From Diploscapter coronatus (taxonomy: Eukaryota > Nematoda > Chromadorea > Rhabditida > Rhabditidae): a stretch of DNA of 64,000 nucleotides. The stretch covers positions 39,207,201 to 39,271,200 of the forward strand of contig OZ038422.1 of assembly GCA_964036155.1 (NCBI GenBank), in the 5' to 3' direction. The notes under the pieces were generated by a model. It saw only the letters and a program-made list of their open reading frames with translations. It was not told the DNA's origin and did not search any database. Shown piece after piece: positions 36,137 to 48,600 of this stretch. Positions within the stretch are counted from its first letter, which is position 1. Each line of letters opens with the position of its first letter. Position numbers and translations under genes: made by a program.

Positions 36137-37698
36137 TCAGCACAGATTTTAGTTTTTTTCCTAGCATTCTTTATGTGGAGGGGTCTACTACATGAGTCCT
36201 ATCCCTCCATCTCTTTCTATCTCTCGCGTCCCGCTCCCTTAGTCCCGCATCTTCCATGTCTTTCTTCACGGTGTCGATGTACCGTGTCTTCGGTCTTCCA
36301 CGGGGTCGGATACCATCCAACTCCAAATTCCATGCTGTCCTTGCAACTTGATTCGAGTCTTGTCACAGAGCACTCCACTGCACTGTCTCCACTTGAGCCA
36401 TGCCGCGTCTATTCGACTCTTGACGGCACTCAGTGACTCTCCGTCAGCTGAGATTCTGTCGCCTAGGTACTTGAAGTTATTGACTCTCGGGAGTTTCGTG
36501 CCATCGAGTTCGATGTCGCCTGGTGTCCTTGGTTCGAGTTCGAGGTACTCGGTCTTGCTGGTGTTCATTCTCAGTCCGTGCCGTTCAAGTCTTTCTTTCA
36601 ACTTCTTCAGGTCTTTCTTGAGTTCATCTCTGGTTGATCTTGCGAGCACGATGTCATCTGCGTAGAGCAGTGTCCATGGGTGTTCGCCTTGGATGTCTCG
36701 GGTGATTCGATCCAAGCACAGGATGAACAGCAGAGGAGATATTGCGCTGCCTTGATGCACACCGACTGTGACTTCGAACGGCTTTGTAGTGCCGGCCATG
36801 CTTCGGACTTGACTTCGGCTGTCGGTGTACAGCATCTTCACCCACTTGACATACTCCTCTGGGACTCCAGCATCTCTGAAACTGTACCATATCAGGTCGT
36901 GTGGTACTCGATCGAATGCCTTCTCTAGGTCTACGAAGGCTATGTGCAACGGCAGCTTCTTCTCTCGATGCTTCTCTGCGAGTATTCTCAGTGCGAAGAT
37001 GGCGTCTGTCGTTCCGCAGCCAGGTCTGCCGTTGGGTGTTCCTCGAGGAGTCTGTGGGTAGGGAATTTAGTTGTGGATATCTCTTTGTAGTGCTCCCTCC
37101 ATCTGTCCATGATATCTTTGTCCTCGTACAACACCCTTCCATCTGCTGCCTTCACTATTCTCACATTGCCGATGTCCCTTGTCTTCGCATGTCTGGCCTT
37201 TGCAATTCGGTAGATCTCGCTTTCACCCTGTCTTGTTTCCAGTCTGCGGTAGAGGTCTTCGAAGTGTTCTTGTTTGGCTTTCGCGATTTATATCTTAGCC
37301 TCTTTCTTTCGCAGGTTGTAGACGTCTTTGTCTTGTTGGGTGCGAGTCTGTCTCCACTGTTTGAAGGCTTCTTTCTTGCTCTTGATAGCTGCTTCGACTT
37401 CGTTTGTCCACCACCAAGTCTCTTTCTTGATGCGAATTGTGCCTGGTTTCGTCATCCCGAACTTCTCACTTGCCACTTTCCAAACTGCATCTGCGCACTG
37501 TTGCCAGTTGTCAGCAGCCGAGGCCCTTGGGTTGATTTCAGGGATTGCCTTGACGATGTCTTTGCAGGCTTGCTCTGAAGACTGCTCTCATGCCTTCCAC
37601 CATTCGATTCTAGCGTCACTCGTTGTTCGTATCTTTGCTTTTGCCTTCTTTGTGAACCTTAAGTCTGTGATCACAGGTCTGTCAGCACAGATTTTAGT
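36137..37698 (-). mobile_element. RTE-type LINE fragment with target duplication
   Basis: The 17-bp direct repeat TCAGCACAGATTTTAGT flanks the insertion at 36137-36153 and 37682-37698. The element reads on the minus strand and is truncated at its 5' end. A T-run beside the left repeat corresponds to the 3' tail of the insertion. The coding remnant is described in the pseudogene entry. Confidence 0.85.
36171..37500 (-). pseudogene. LINE reverse transcriptase, broken
   Basis: A long frame (36266-36949) contains reverse-transcriptase motifs in order: FVDLEKAFDRVPHDLIW, GVHQGSAISPLLF and the catalytic LLYADDIVLA. Shortly downstream a frameshift leads to a frame ending RGRPKTRYIDTVKKDM...RWRDRT and a TAA at 36171-36173, a C-terminal pattern typical of RTE-clade elements. 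Upstream pieces (WWWTNEVEAAIKSKKEAFKQ at 37288-37476) are in other frames. At least two frameshifts and a stop mean it is dead. The endonuclease part is missing. Confidence 0.85.
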
Positions 37699-39840
37699 GA
37701 TTTTCTAAAATTGAGTTCAGCTCCAAACTTTTCTTTCTGAAATGACTTCAACTCCGATTTTGATTGATTTCATACTAAATTTCCCCCACAATGTATTTAT
37801 AAATTTAAATTTCAGGCAAAAACTGCCTTGTGAATTTCTACATTTCTGATGAAAGATTGGAATGTTCGCAAAAAGTGTAGCTCTTGCAAAATATTTGAAT
37901 ATTTGGGGAAAAATTAATTTTTGAGGTATTTTATAAATTTTGCAAAAATAAACCCACATCACTTAGGGGCAACAGAACCCGAACATTAATCACATCATCT
38001 ATTCACACTAAGCCGCCCCATTGAGAGCCGGGAGTCATTCCCACTCCTCCATAGGAGCATACCTTTATTCCTTTCAAATTCGATCATCCACTGGACCTTC
38101 TCTCCCTCTTCCTTTTCGCTTGCTCTCTCCATGTCACATGCTATTTCTCTTTTCTGACTTTATATAGGGAAACCACATTTTTGGCTAAAAGTACCCATTT
38201 CCTGAACCAAAATCGATCAGGTTTTTATGTTGCACTCACCAGAGAAATCCTCCATCCAACCGTATCACATTCAACCACTTTTATTCATTTCACTTCAAGC
38301 AATAGCGTTGGAAATACAGACAAACAGACATCACCAATTTACTAAAAAGTAGATTGCTCAATTATCTAAACAAATCTATACATTGCACACCACCAGACAT
38401 TCCCCAGATGACCCCATTTTTGCGACACTGACACTGTCAATGTCAAACTCTGAAATGTCTGCATACGGCGAGAAAGTTGCCCATCTTTTGGTGCAACCCC
38501 CATCTCAGTTGGATGATCACATCTCTAGATATAAGCGTGCACAAACACACTTTACAAAAACACTAATAGTTTTGAGTTTTGATAAGAAATTGAAGAAAAC
38601 ATGTCAATGATAATCGCGCAATTTAATGCAAAACACAACAGCAATACAAATTCAAAAGCAATACTAAACTCAAAAACAATACAAAACTCAAAAGCAGCAA
38701 TGCAAAGCTCAAAACACAATGCAAAATATCTCCGAACAATTAAAAAAAATCAATGAAACCTATCTTACCAATCAATGTAAATCTCTCTGAACAATCAATC
38801 CAAATCTCATTCATCATATCTCGCGTCAACCAATACTGTATCTTCATATTCATTTTCTATCCAATTAAAAAAATCAACCATTTCAAATATCTTTGTCATC
38901 ATTCAATTATCCCATTGATATCATTTTCTAACATTCTTCAAAGATTTTGGAAAACTCCAAGTTCCTTTCCATCCATAAAAATGTAAAAGAGAACCGGACT
39001 CTCAAATCTACCATCTACCAATCTCATCATCTTTACCATGAAATCACACACGCTATCCACTCGGCCACCCAAGCATGCCTCGCGACCCTTTCATTCGGAA
39101 TGACCTCACTCTCCTTTCAGAGACACCGGAATAAGAGCCCATTCTCCCCGCAGAAAATAGCATGCAGGGATGAGAGAGCAAAAATGCTAAAAGCAAAATA
39201 AGGATAATTGCTCAATTATCTGATCAAACCCAAACAAAACCTATACGTTGCACACCGCCGGAAAATTCTGCATCGTTTGGTGCAAACCCCATCTCAATTG
39301 TATGATCACATCTCCAGATATAAGAGTGCACAAACAAACAAACAAACAAACAAACACACTTTACAATTTTACTAATAGAGTATGATGATTATGAAAAAAA
39401 TAAAGTACGATCTGCACATATAAACTAGATTCACTTGCATTGTCCAACAGGAAAGATATCCATCAATCTATAATTATCAAAATATGTGAGTTGAGGTTAT
39501 AATTATATTGAAACTTTTTGAATAAACATTATCAAAATTACAAGTTTTCAAATATTTCATTTTCTACAAAATTTCACCATCTTAAAGTTAGGTTGATCGC
39601 AATTTCTTGAACAATTCAAATTTTTTGATTTTTTTTTTTTTAAGACACGTTCTTTGAGTAACCCGAACAAAGGCCGGACAACTGCAAAAGTGTCTCGGAT
39701 CCGAACCAAACTTATATGGTGGATACACCTATGGGTCCTAATCACAAAAATGGGGAGACCAGGTCCCACCCCCAAAAGTGGGCGAGGCTAGGTGGGGGTT
39801 AAAGTTGGGTGTTTTGGCGATTTGACACCCCTCAGGGGGG
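37699..39840. repeat. Repeat-rich region with tRNA-like and (CAAA)n segments
   Basis: Positions 38040-38360, 38380-38570 and 39040-39390 share words (aaaatcgatcag; tttggtgcaa; ctagatataagcgtgcaca). On the minus strand near 39065 GGTGGCCGAGTGGATAGCGTG again resembles a Leu/Ser tRNA A-box. A (CAAA)n run lies at about 39332-39356. No gene is supported. Confidence 0.45.
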
Positions 39841-40500
39841 TACAAATAAAACTTTTTTGCTATAAAAGATTTTCGAAAAATTTAAAAAGAATGAACATGG
39901 CCATGGAATTGCACATCTTCTGGTATATAGGTTTCCAGGCAACAACCACCTGCTGAGTCAGGAATGGGTCCTGATGCCAAAAATGGGAGTATGCCGACCC
40001 CCCTTTTTTGCAGAAAATCGATTTTCCTGAAAAATTTTACGAGAAGTTCCGAAAATCCAATACTATATTCGGATTCTGCGTATCAAATTACCCTAAAATC
40101 AGTCCTAAAAAGCACAAATTAGGGCGGACATTTTTGAAAAAAAAAACGGTTAAAGTCCGTAAAGTCAGAGTACGCTTGAATGTTAACTACTGCAAACAGC
40201 ATAAAGAAAACTTTTTTGCTATGAAAGATTTTCGAAAAATTTAAAAAGTATTAAGTAGTCTAGATAATTTTCCATCTTTTGATATGTAGACTTGGGGAGT
40301 TAGACACTTACTGGGTGCGGGAGGAGGTCCTGAAGTTAAAAAGTGTCAAGAATGGCAGTTTCAAAACATGCATATTTTGCACAAAATCGATTTTTCTGAA
40401 AGCTTTTAGGGGGAGTTCCAAAAATTTTATGCTATATTCGGCTTCTACGCATCAAATTACCTCAAAATCAGTTATAAAATCGATAAGTTAGGTATGACCC
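39841..40500. repeat. Diverged tandem duplication, about 370-bp unit
   Basis: Positions 39848-40110 and about 40206-40480 share, in the same order, aacttttttgctat(a/g)aaagat, ttttcgaaaaatttaaaaag, aaatcgatttt, and atattcgg.ttct.cg.atcaaatta. No coding capacity. Confidence 0.7.
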
Positions 40501-43115
40501 TACACTTCACCATTGCACCAAAGTTGGCGACCCAAAAATCGAAATTTCAATTTTGAGGGTCAGACCCCACAATATGTACAAAAATTGATAGAGCTCATCA
40601 AACTAAGCAACTTTTGTAAAGACACCTCATGGTTATCTATTATGGTATGCATGGTATGGAGTTTTGAATGGGTCTAGCTCATAAAAATGACAAAAATCTT
40701 CAAAAATTCATTACTTTTGTAAAATAAAACCAAAATGAAAAATCCTTTCGGAATATAGTAGTTGAAGGGCAATACTTCATTTTTGCTTCCTAGAGTACTG
40801 TGCTATCATTTTACCATGCTACCATATGGGTCCACGGTATACCACCCATATGGTACCCGAGTAGTACTATACCAAGATGGATATCAATCGACTCGAAACT
40901 GACTGGTGAGTAATATTCGAGTCCATTTCTATCAATTTCAGCAAGTGGTTTCATTATACCATCACTGTAATTGAATATAATCACCTGTTGAAAAAGACCA
41001 AAAATGGGGTATCTTCAAATGACCATAAAAAGCGATAGACTAATCCGTTTTTCAAGAGGTTTTCAGCATTACACTAAGTCTTTCACTGGCTTTTGAATGG
41101 CCTATAACATGATCGGTCTTGATTAAATTTGAAAAAAAAACCGGACTTATACTTGTCGGAACCAGTACCGGAAGATAGTTATTACCCCCTAAATTTGATT
41201 TAGAATCATAATTTAAGGATCAAGAATAATTTTGAATGCAGAATTAAACGAATTAACACACACCAATGATGAGAAATAAATTGTTGAAAAATGCCCTATT
41301 TTTCAGTTTTTTTTTTTTTTTTTTTTTAAATATCTCATTCCGGAATGAAAATTTCACCGAGGTATCTTCACAAAAGTTGCTCAGTTTAATGAGCTCTATC
41401 GATTGATATATATTTTGAATTTTTTCACAGGCATTTTCGAAAATCGAAATTTTCTGGTTTGACTTCAGACCATTTTTTCGATCAATTGGTGTATCACAAT
41501 TCACGATTTTTTTACACGAGTAGAATGAGAAGGACTCATAGATTATTGTGTGAAAAACTAGGAGGTAATATGCAGAAACAAATGAGAAAAGTTGACTTTT
41601 CTATTAAGGGCCTCGTATTTTTGACATTTGTGCACTACTTTTAGCCGTAATTTGTGATAGGAAGGTCGGAGCCGAAAAATATTGCACCATTCGACTCAGC
41701 TCGTCGAACTGAACAATCTGATATAGGTTTTGAAGTGTCAGGATGACTTTTGAAATTTGACCCTCGAACCCCAGTGCCTGGTTCCGAAGTTGAAAATGTC
41801 GGGAAAAAGGCCCAGAATTATGATTTTCAGGTCGAATCTAGGTAGAAAACACTCAAATACCCCTTCAAAACGAATTTTAAATCTCTGGTCCGGCAGTTTT
41901 GAGAATTATGGAGAATCGGTTCTAAAATAAACGTATTTATTTTTATGCCAGATAAAATCAACGATTTCTGTTTTTTTTTTTCGGATCTAATCTAAATAAT
42001 AATCAATGAAGAAAACACAAAATGCCAAATGACGGGTTTTGGGGAAGAAATGAATCATAATGTATGTTTTATATGCTTCTTCAGATTGAACAAGGATGGC
42101 ATTTGAGGGTGAATTATGGTAATTTTTCAAGACTTTTTTAGTTATTAAAATGGAAAATCTGAGCATTTTAAATTTGAATGCGAATACGAATGCCTTCTCT
42201 AGTATCTCTTATCATCATAGATCCAATTAGTCCGAACGAATTGTCGCTTCACTAATTAAGGTATGAGGCGTCTGGCTATTCTCGTTTTCTGGTCTTTTTT
42301 TATGTGCATTTTTATATCAAATTATAAAAATATAATAAAAAATTATACTAAAAACGTGATCACCCTAGCCTGTCCCTATTTACTATTTTGAAAAGTTTAG
42401 AGTAAGCCAATTTTTCTTTATAAGTAATTTTCTTTCATTCATTCACACTATAAATAGCCGACGATAGTACTATGGAAAGTTTCGATCACTTGTATGTCTT
42501 TCTTGTGTTAAATTGGATAGCTTGTCAAATGGAACTTACTCATATAATAAGGATTGAATATAAATTGGTTACGGCCTGTCTTTAATTTAATCCTTTATTG
42601 GAAACAGCTCGAAAAGTTTTCAAGCGTTCTTATCTGTGCCTCGAATAAATTATGCTCATGACATTCCCAAAAGATTCGCCAATCACAGTAACTGAATGAA
42701 GCAAATATATGATGAAAACGTATTGATAGGGAATAACCTAGACCTTAATCAGTTAGAGTCTTAAAATTAGAAAAAAAACTGCTATAAAACTACTTTATGA
42801 CCGTATAACATTACTCATGAATACAAATGATAGAACTATTGAATACTGATATGGTAAAATTTCATAAAAATTGAATAAGTGAGGATTACTTATCAGTTTA
42901 AAAAATTCTATTATAAATTGAGACGAAACTAACTGATTAATCGTGACCTTTTCATTTCCCCGGAAATTCATTTCGCATTCGCTTTATTCCATTTTACATT
43001 ATTCGTTTTATTCACACTTATGAACATAGAATTTTTCGACAACGTCGAAAAAGCACCATCTATATTTGGGGGAAACGGACTTTTAGTATATTTTGTAAGG
43101 TTTAAAATCGTGTAA
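40501..43115. repeat. Non-coding repetitive DNA
   Basis: Short inverted matches occur (for example gatagagctcatcaaact at 40589 against agtttaatgagctctatcg near 41381), and a taccatatgggt/acccatatggta hairpin lies at about 40826-40860. No supported gene. Confidence 0.45.
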
Positions 43116-43177
43116 CCCAGCATAATAGGTCATGGGCCATAATGGCGCCATTAGGGCCCATGACCTATTATGCTGGG
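43116..43177. repeat. 62-bp near-perfect palindrome
   Basis: Reads almost the same on both strands around a central GGCGCC: CCCAGCATAATAGGTCATGG on the left and its reverse complement on the right. I find only one mismatched pair. Confidence 0.9.
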
Positions 43178-43335
43178 AAGGCATACTAGGAGCTTTTCCT
43201 CAAAATCTAAATGGCGCCTTTCGTGATAGCCAGAGGTGGCGTGGTAGTGCTTTTTCGATTTTTCATCTTGGGATACCTTTGTCACGAAAAATTGAGATTT
43301 TCGAAAGTTTTTTTAAACAAGCAACATTCGGTAAA

Positions 43336-45402
43336 TATATGACACGTTCTTCGTAAAAATAGTTTTTTTTTTTTTTTATAAAGGGGGGTGGTACCCAAGA
43401 AGTCGACATTCAAATTTCGAGCTGATATTTTGTCCCTGTAGGTTTTCGACTATGCTGACGACGAATATGACGGTTAAAACCCGATCCGACCACTTGTTCC
43501 GCATGTTCCGGAAGGTCCGCATCTGGTAGTTTCGAAAAATTCTATTTTTGTTATTCTGTATGGGAAAAATTAAAATTTGGTATCAAAATGCTCGCAGAGA
43601 TCAGCTGAGCACGATTCTGAAGTGATATCGTCGAAATGACACCGAATAAGGAAGCTATGATGCAAGTAGTAAAACATGTGGAAAATGTCATATTGATTTT
43701 TCGCTTTTTAAAATTGTTTATTTTTTAAGTGCCAGGTTCCGTGAGTTATTTATACTGGGAAGTAGCCCAGGTCTTCTAGTTTCTGAAACACTTGACCGTT
43801 TTCCTATAGACTGCCCGCTAACGAAGAAATGCCACTTCTTCGAAGAGTTGTCATGATTCGTTTTTGTCTAAATTTGATTTCAAAAATCCATAATTCTCAT
43901 AAATTCTAAGCAAACTCGATAATTCTTTTTTTATTAAACAGCATTTAATCCATAGATTATTAGGCAATAAAATAAGAATTTTTTTGAATACCAATTTCTG
44001 CAGAAATGCGCACTTTTCGCGTCTTGATTACGTACTATTTGACTCGTACTATGTTTACGCGTAAATGATGTTGGGAAAAATTTGTCCTCCCAGTATGTTG
44101 TGTAGATTTACATAGTGAACAACTTTATTTCAGGACCGATCTCGGATTCACATTCTTATGAGCTCCAGAATTTTTTGAAGTTCGACGACCAATTATTGCA
44201 AAGTGCTTTTAGGGCAGTAAATTTAAAAAATTCATAACTCCCTGTGTATCGGACCAAATTGAATGATTCTTCTTTTATTTTATAGATCTTGAATAGGAAA
44301 ATAATGTAAAAGTGAAAATAAAATTTTAAGATAATATTTTTGATAGGAAAAAATTATTCGAAGTTACCTTATATACCCGTACTATATTTACAAGTGTAAT
44401 GTAAGTTAACGTCGGAGTTTTCCATGAAATCTTGTAGAGCTCTTCAAGTTGACCAACTTTTTTCCAGAACTTATTCTAGAATGTGCATACACAGAGAGAT
44501 ATGATTTTTTGAAATTTACTGCTCTAAAGGCATTTTGCAATAATTAGTCATTGAACTTCAAAAAATTCTGGAGCTCATAAGAATGTGAATCCGAGGTCGG
44601 TCCTGGAACAAAGTTGTTCATCATGTCCATCTACACAATATATTGGAAGGACGAATTTTTTCAACGTCATTTACGTATAAAGGCAGTACGGGCCGAAAAG
44701 TACACAATCAAGACGCGAAAAGTGCGCATTTCTGCAGAAATCGATATTCAAAAAAATTCCTATTTTATTGCCTAATAATCTATGGATTAAATGCTGTTCA
44801 ATAAAAAGATAAATATCGAATTTGGTTTAGAATTATGGAAGTTGTGAATTTTTAAAGTAAAATTAGCCAAAAGTGAGTCATGACAACTCGTCGAAGAAGT
44901 AGAATTTCTTCGCTAGCGGGTAGTCTATAGGAAAACAGTTAAGTGTTTCAGAAACTAGAAGACCTGGGCTACTTCTCAGTATAAATAACTCACGGAACCT
45001 GACACTTAAAAAATAAACAATTTTAAAAAGCGAAAAATCAATATGACATTTTCCACATGTTTTACTACTTGCATCATAACTTCCTTATTCGGTGTCATTT
45101 CGACGATATCACTTCAGAATCGTGCTCAGCTGATCTCTGCGAGCATTTTGATACCAAATTTTAATTTTTCCCATACAGAATAACAAAAATAGAATTTTCC
45201 AGAATGACCGGATCCAGACCTTCCGGAACAGGCGGAACAAGTGGTCGGATCGGGTTTTAACCGTCATATTCGTCGTCAGCATAGTCGAAAACCTACAGGG
45301 GCAAAATATCAGCTCGAAATTTGAATGTCGACTTCTTGGGTACCACCCCCCTTTATAAAAAAAAAAAAAAAACTCTATTTTTACGAAGAACGTGTCATAT
45401 AT
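43336..45402. mobile_element. 2-kb foldback element
   Basis: The left arm (about 43336-44250) and right arm (about 44490-45400) are inverted copies, about 900 bp each, around a 240-bp centre near 44368. Checkpoints: gtacccaagaagtcgac against gtcgacttcttgggtac; caggaccgatctcgg against ccgaggtcggtcctg. Arms differ by scattered substitutions. Poly-T and poly-A runs lie near the outer ends. No credible protein is encoded. Confidence 0.85.
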
Positions 45403-45617
45403 AAAACACGAAACTGAAACCGAAGTTGGGCTTGGTCGATTTTTCCAAAAATCTATGAGTTTCTCTTTCTTGAGTATCATATTTATTGAAAGTATATAAA
45501 TGATCTTATCTATCTTGCTTGCTTATTGTCCTATATTACTTTTTCTGTAATTAATCAAAAACGCTATGAATACTCTAGTAGCGATGCAATATCTCTATTT
45601 ATTATTTCAGATAATAA

Positions 45618-48600
45618 ATGATTCAAGTTCTCGTCATTCTCTTGATCGAAGGTTCGTCGGAAGATGAAACGTTCAAGCTCGAAGTCCCTGATGGGACGAA
45701 GGTCACGGAGCTCATGTCTAAGGCAATGGTGAAGGCCAAGTGGACTGGCAGAGGGCTGACGGTGCAGGCAATGAAGTTATGCGAGGCTGGAGCGAAAGAG
45801 TTCAATGACATCCCTCTGTCCTCGAACACTCTCGTTGTTTCGGACAAGCAAAAATACGAATTCCGCTTCAAAAATGAGGTAGGATTTTCACTAAAAAATA
45901 TCGATTCGGATCTAGTAATCCAACATAAAATATCATTCTGTTCAAATAAATGGTAATGTCATAGAATAAATGTCGTAAATAACATTATGAAATTTTCCAT
46001 AAATGTATTATAACCTTTCAATTTATCGCAGGAATCAGACATTTTTTTTATAGAAAAGGTCGAATGGTATTACTTCTGACGTTATCGTCAACGGCACAAC
46101 TCACCAGGGACTTCAATTCAATCTGTCTGTTGGAGCCACTGCCCAGGATCTTATTGATGCCGCCTTTGCCAAATTCGACCCGACGTCAACTAACAGAGTG
46201 ATCAACTTTGTCAAGATCTATGATTCCGACTTCAACCATTGGATAAACGTTGACAAGCCGTTCGAAAAGACGCCTATAAATACTAGTAGCAAGTATTCAC
46301 TCTCCATCAACTTTTCCGATCCGTCAATCACTTCAAACGTCGCTCCTGCTCAACCAACTAACTCAACGCCTATTCAAACGATAACGGTATGCAATTTAAA
46401 TATTTACGAGTCTAAATTAAAACAATTTTATGTGAAAAAGTAATTTTTTAAGACTAACGCGTCCGTTCTTCCAAATCTTTCAAATGGGATCGGTTCTAAT
46501 ACACAGAATGCTGCTCCGATTAGCCCCAATCCGTCGTTAGTTTTATTAAAATCCAGTAAAATATGCACAATTATCCAAATTATTGAAAAGTGTTTTCATT
46601 ATAGCATCTACCCTAAAATAGTAAAATTTTTATTCTAATGTCAATGTGCAATATTTTATAAAATGAGTTTAGTTAACCTGTTTAAAATATAGACATTTTT
46701 AGAATCTCTCAAGACGACAAAATCTATCGACAGGCTCTTGGTCGTATGGCTAAACTTGGTGAACTCTATGATGCTCATACTGACCAATTCTGTGGAGTCG
46801 GACTTTTCCGCAACGATTTTCCTTCCAACGGAATTCAACTCACCGACGTCTATAACACCAACAACGATCAATTCTTCCAAGATTCCATTGGTGACAAATT
46901 CAGGCAGCTCAATGTCGAACCAGAACTACAGGCATATCGGACAATCTTTAAAATTAGGCTAATTACAAAAATTTAGGCTAGTATTCTTGGAGGATTTGTT
47001 CAAGTTAATGGATATGGTAATTATATATGGTCAACGCCTGCAAATTCGTATGAAGCTAGCGCCACACTTGTGCACAAAATGACCACCAAGGTGCTATAAG
47101 ACATTCCACCAAATTCATTCTAACATAAATAAATTATAGTATGAGACAATCGATTTCAATAATAGCAATGTCCTCAATGTGATCACACCGAATGGAATTC
47201 GAAGTGCACCTGGAGCTACGCATGTCGTCGTCGGAATTCAATGGGGAATCACCGCAATTACGAATATAAAATGCAGCAGCGAAGATCCGAAGTTCGATGC
47301 AAAAAGTGCATTAAAGGTATAAATCATCGTTGAAATTATATAAAACAATTAGAAAAAAGAAATACTCGGAAAAATCAAATAGCGCAGAATATATGTATCA
47401 TAATAGTAGGTTGCAATACACAAGTTAAAGTATCTCCCCAATAAAATTCAGTTGAATCGCATACAACAAGTTAAATTTATATATTTTACTAAAAAAACTA
47501 ACGTAATATATGACAAAATGTTTTACGTTCAGACTAAGATCGACGGACTAATTATGAACGGCAGTGGTTACGGAGTTAGAGGCGGAAATCATCCTCCTGG
47601 CTTCAGATATGAATTCTTCGTCGATCCATCATTGCCCAATCAGCCACGTAGCTTCGATGAAATTCCTGCATTCATAAACAATCTACCATCGAGCATTACG
47701 AACACCAATGGTAGCAAAGGCGTTCCTATCACCTACACCCTCCTGCCGTTGTCTGCATTCAAGGATTATCTCAAGTCTATAAATTTGGCCAGTCAAAAAG
47801 TTACGCCAATAAGTGGCGAAACAATCGAAGAAATTGTCAAAATATTCGACGAAATCCCCCAGATTCAAAGAAAACTAGGCAAAATTGCTAACCACTTACA
47901 AACATTTAAATATTGCATTACCGAAGATATCGAGAAACAAATAAGCTGGCTGGTAGATGAAAGCCAAAAATCTTCATCGATCATTCGAGACCGACTTCGT
48001 CAACTGATTGTAGAAGTTCGCAATGGTAGAGCGGATCTACATGACCTCTCCAAACTCATTCATGGATACAATCAAAGTGCAGTTTCGGAAAAATCTATCA
48101 CTACATTTGTAGATCATCTAACACCTGCACGCGAGAAGATCAACTTTATCGCGTTTCTTGAGAAAGAAGGGGTGCGCTATGTCGGAAAAGACTCAACACT
48201 TGATACTGAACGCAAAAAAAACAACATAAACGAATGCTTTATTTTCTTTTGCTCCTGGAACAATCCTGAAGACCTGTCAGATAACAAACGATACTTCGAA
48301 GCAATAGTCAATCAGAAATCAATGCCCTGCATTTTTGCCGATCTCGAATTTCAGCCTAAACTTTCGGAGCAAGAAAAAGTCCCAGAAGGAAATCGAATTT
48401 GCTATTATGGAGAAGGTTCCTATACATCTACTGACTGTTATAGAGATGCACTTGAGGAGCAGAAGAAATGTTTAGTCAAATGCGTCGAAGATCGTAAGAA
48501 AGCGAGTGAGAAACCTATGAAACGTGCCGATGCCGATATGATTTGCCCTCAATCAATGAAAGGCGACTTCTGCTCGAAAAACAAATGTGAATGGTACTGC

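Noticed and set aside
36348..37708. Long plus-strand open frames opposite the LINE
   Set aside because: Antisense shadows of the reverse-transcriptase coding sequence.
39332..39356. CAAA run as a possible CRISPR-like or regulatory array
   Set aside because: A simple microsatellite; no spacers and a eukaryotic context.
45109..45480. 123-codon minus-strand open frame at the right edge of the 2-kb foldback
   Set aside because: Lies in a foldback arm, contains a poly-A/T encoded Phe run, and has no recognisable motif.
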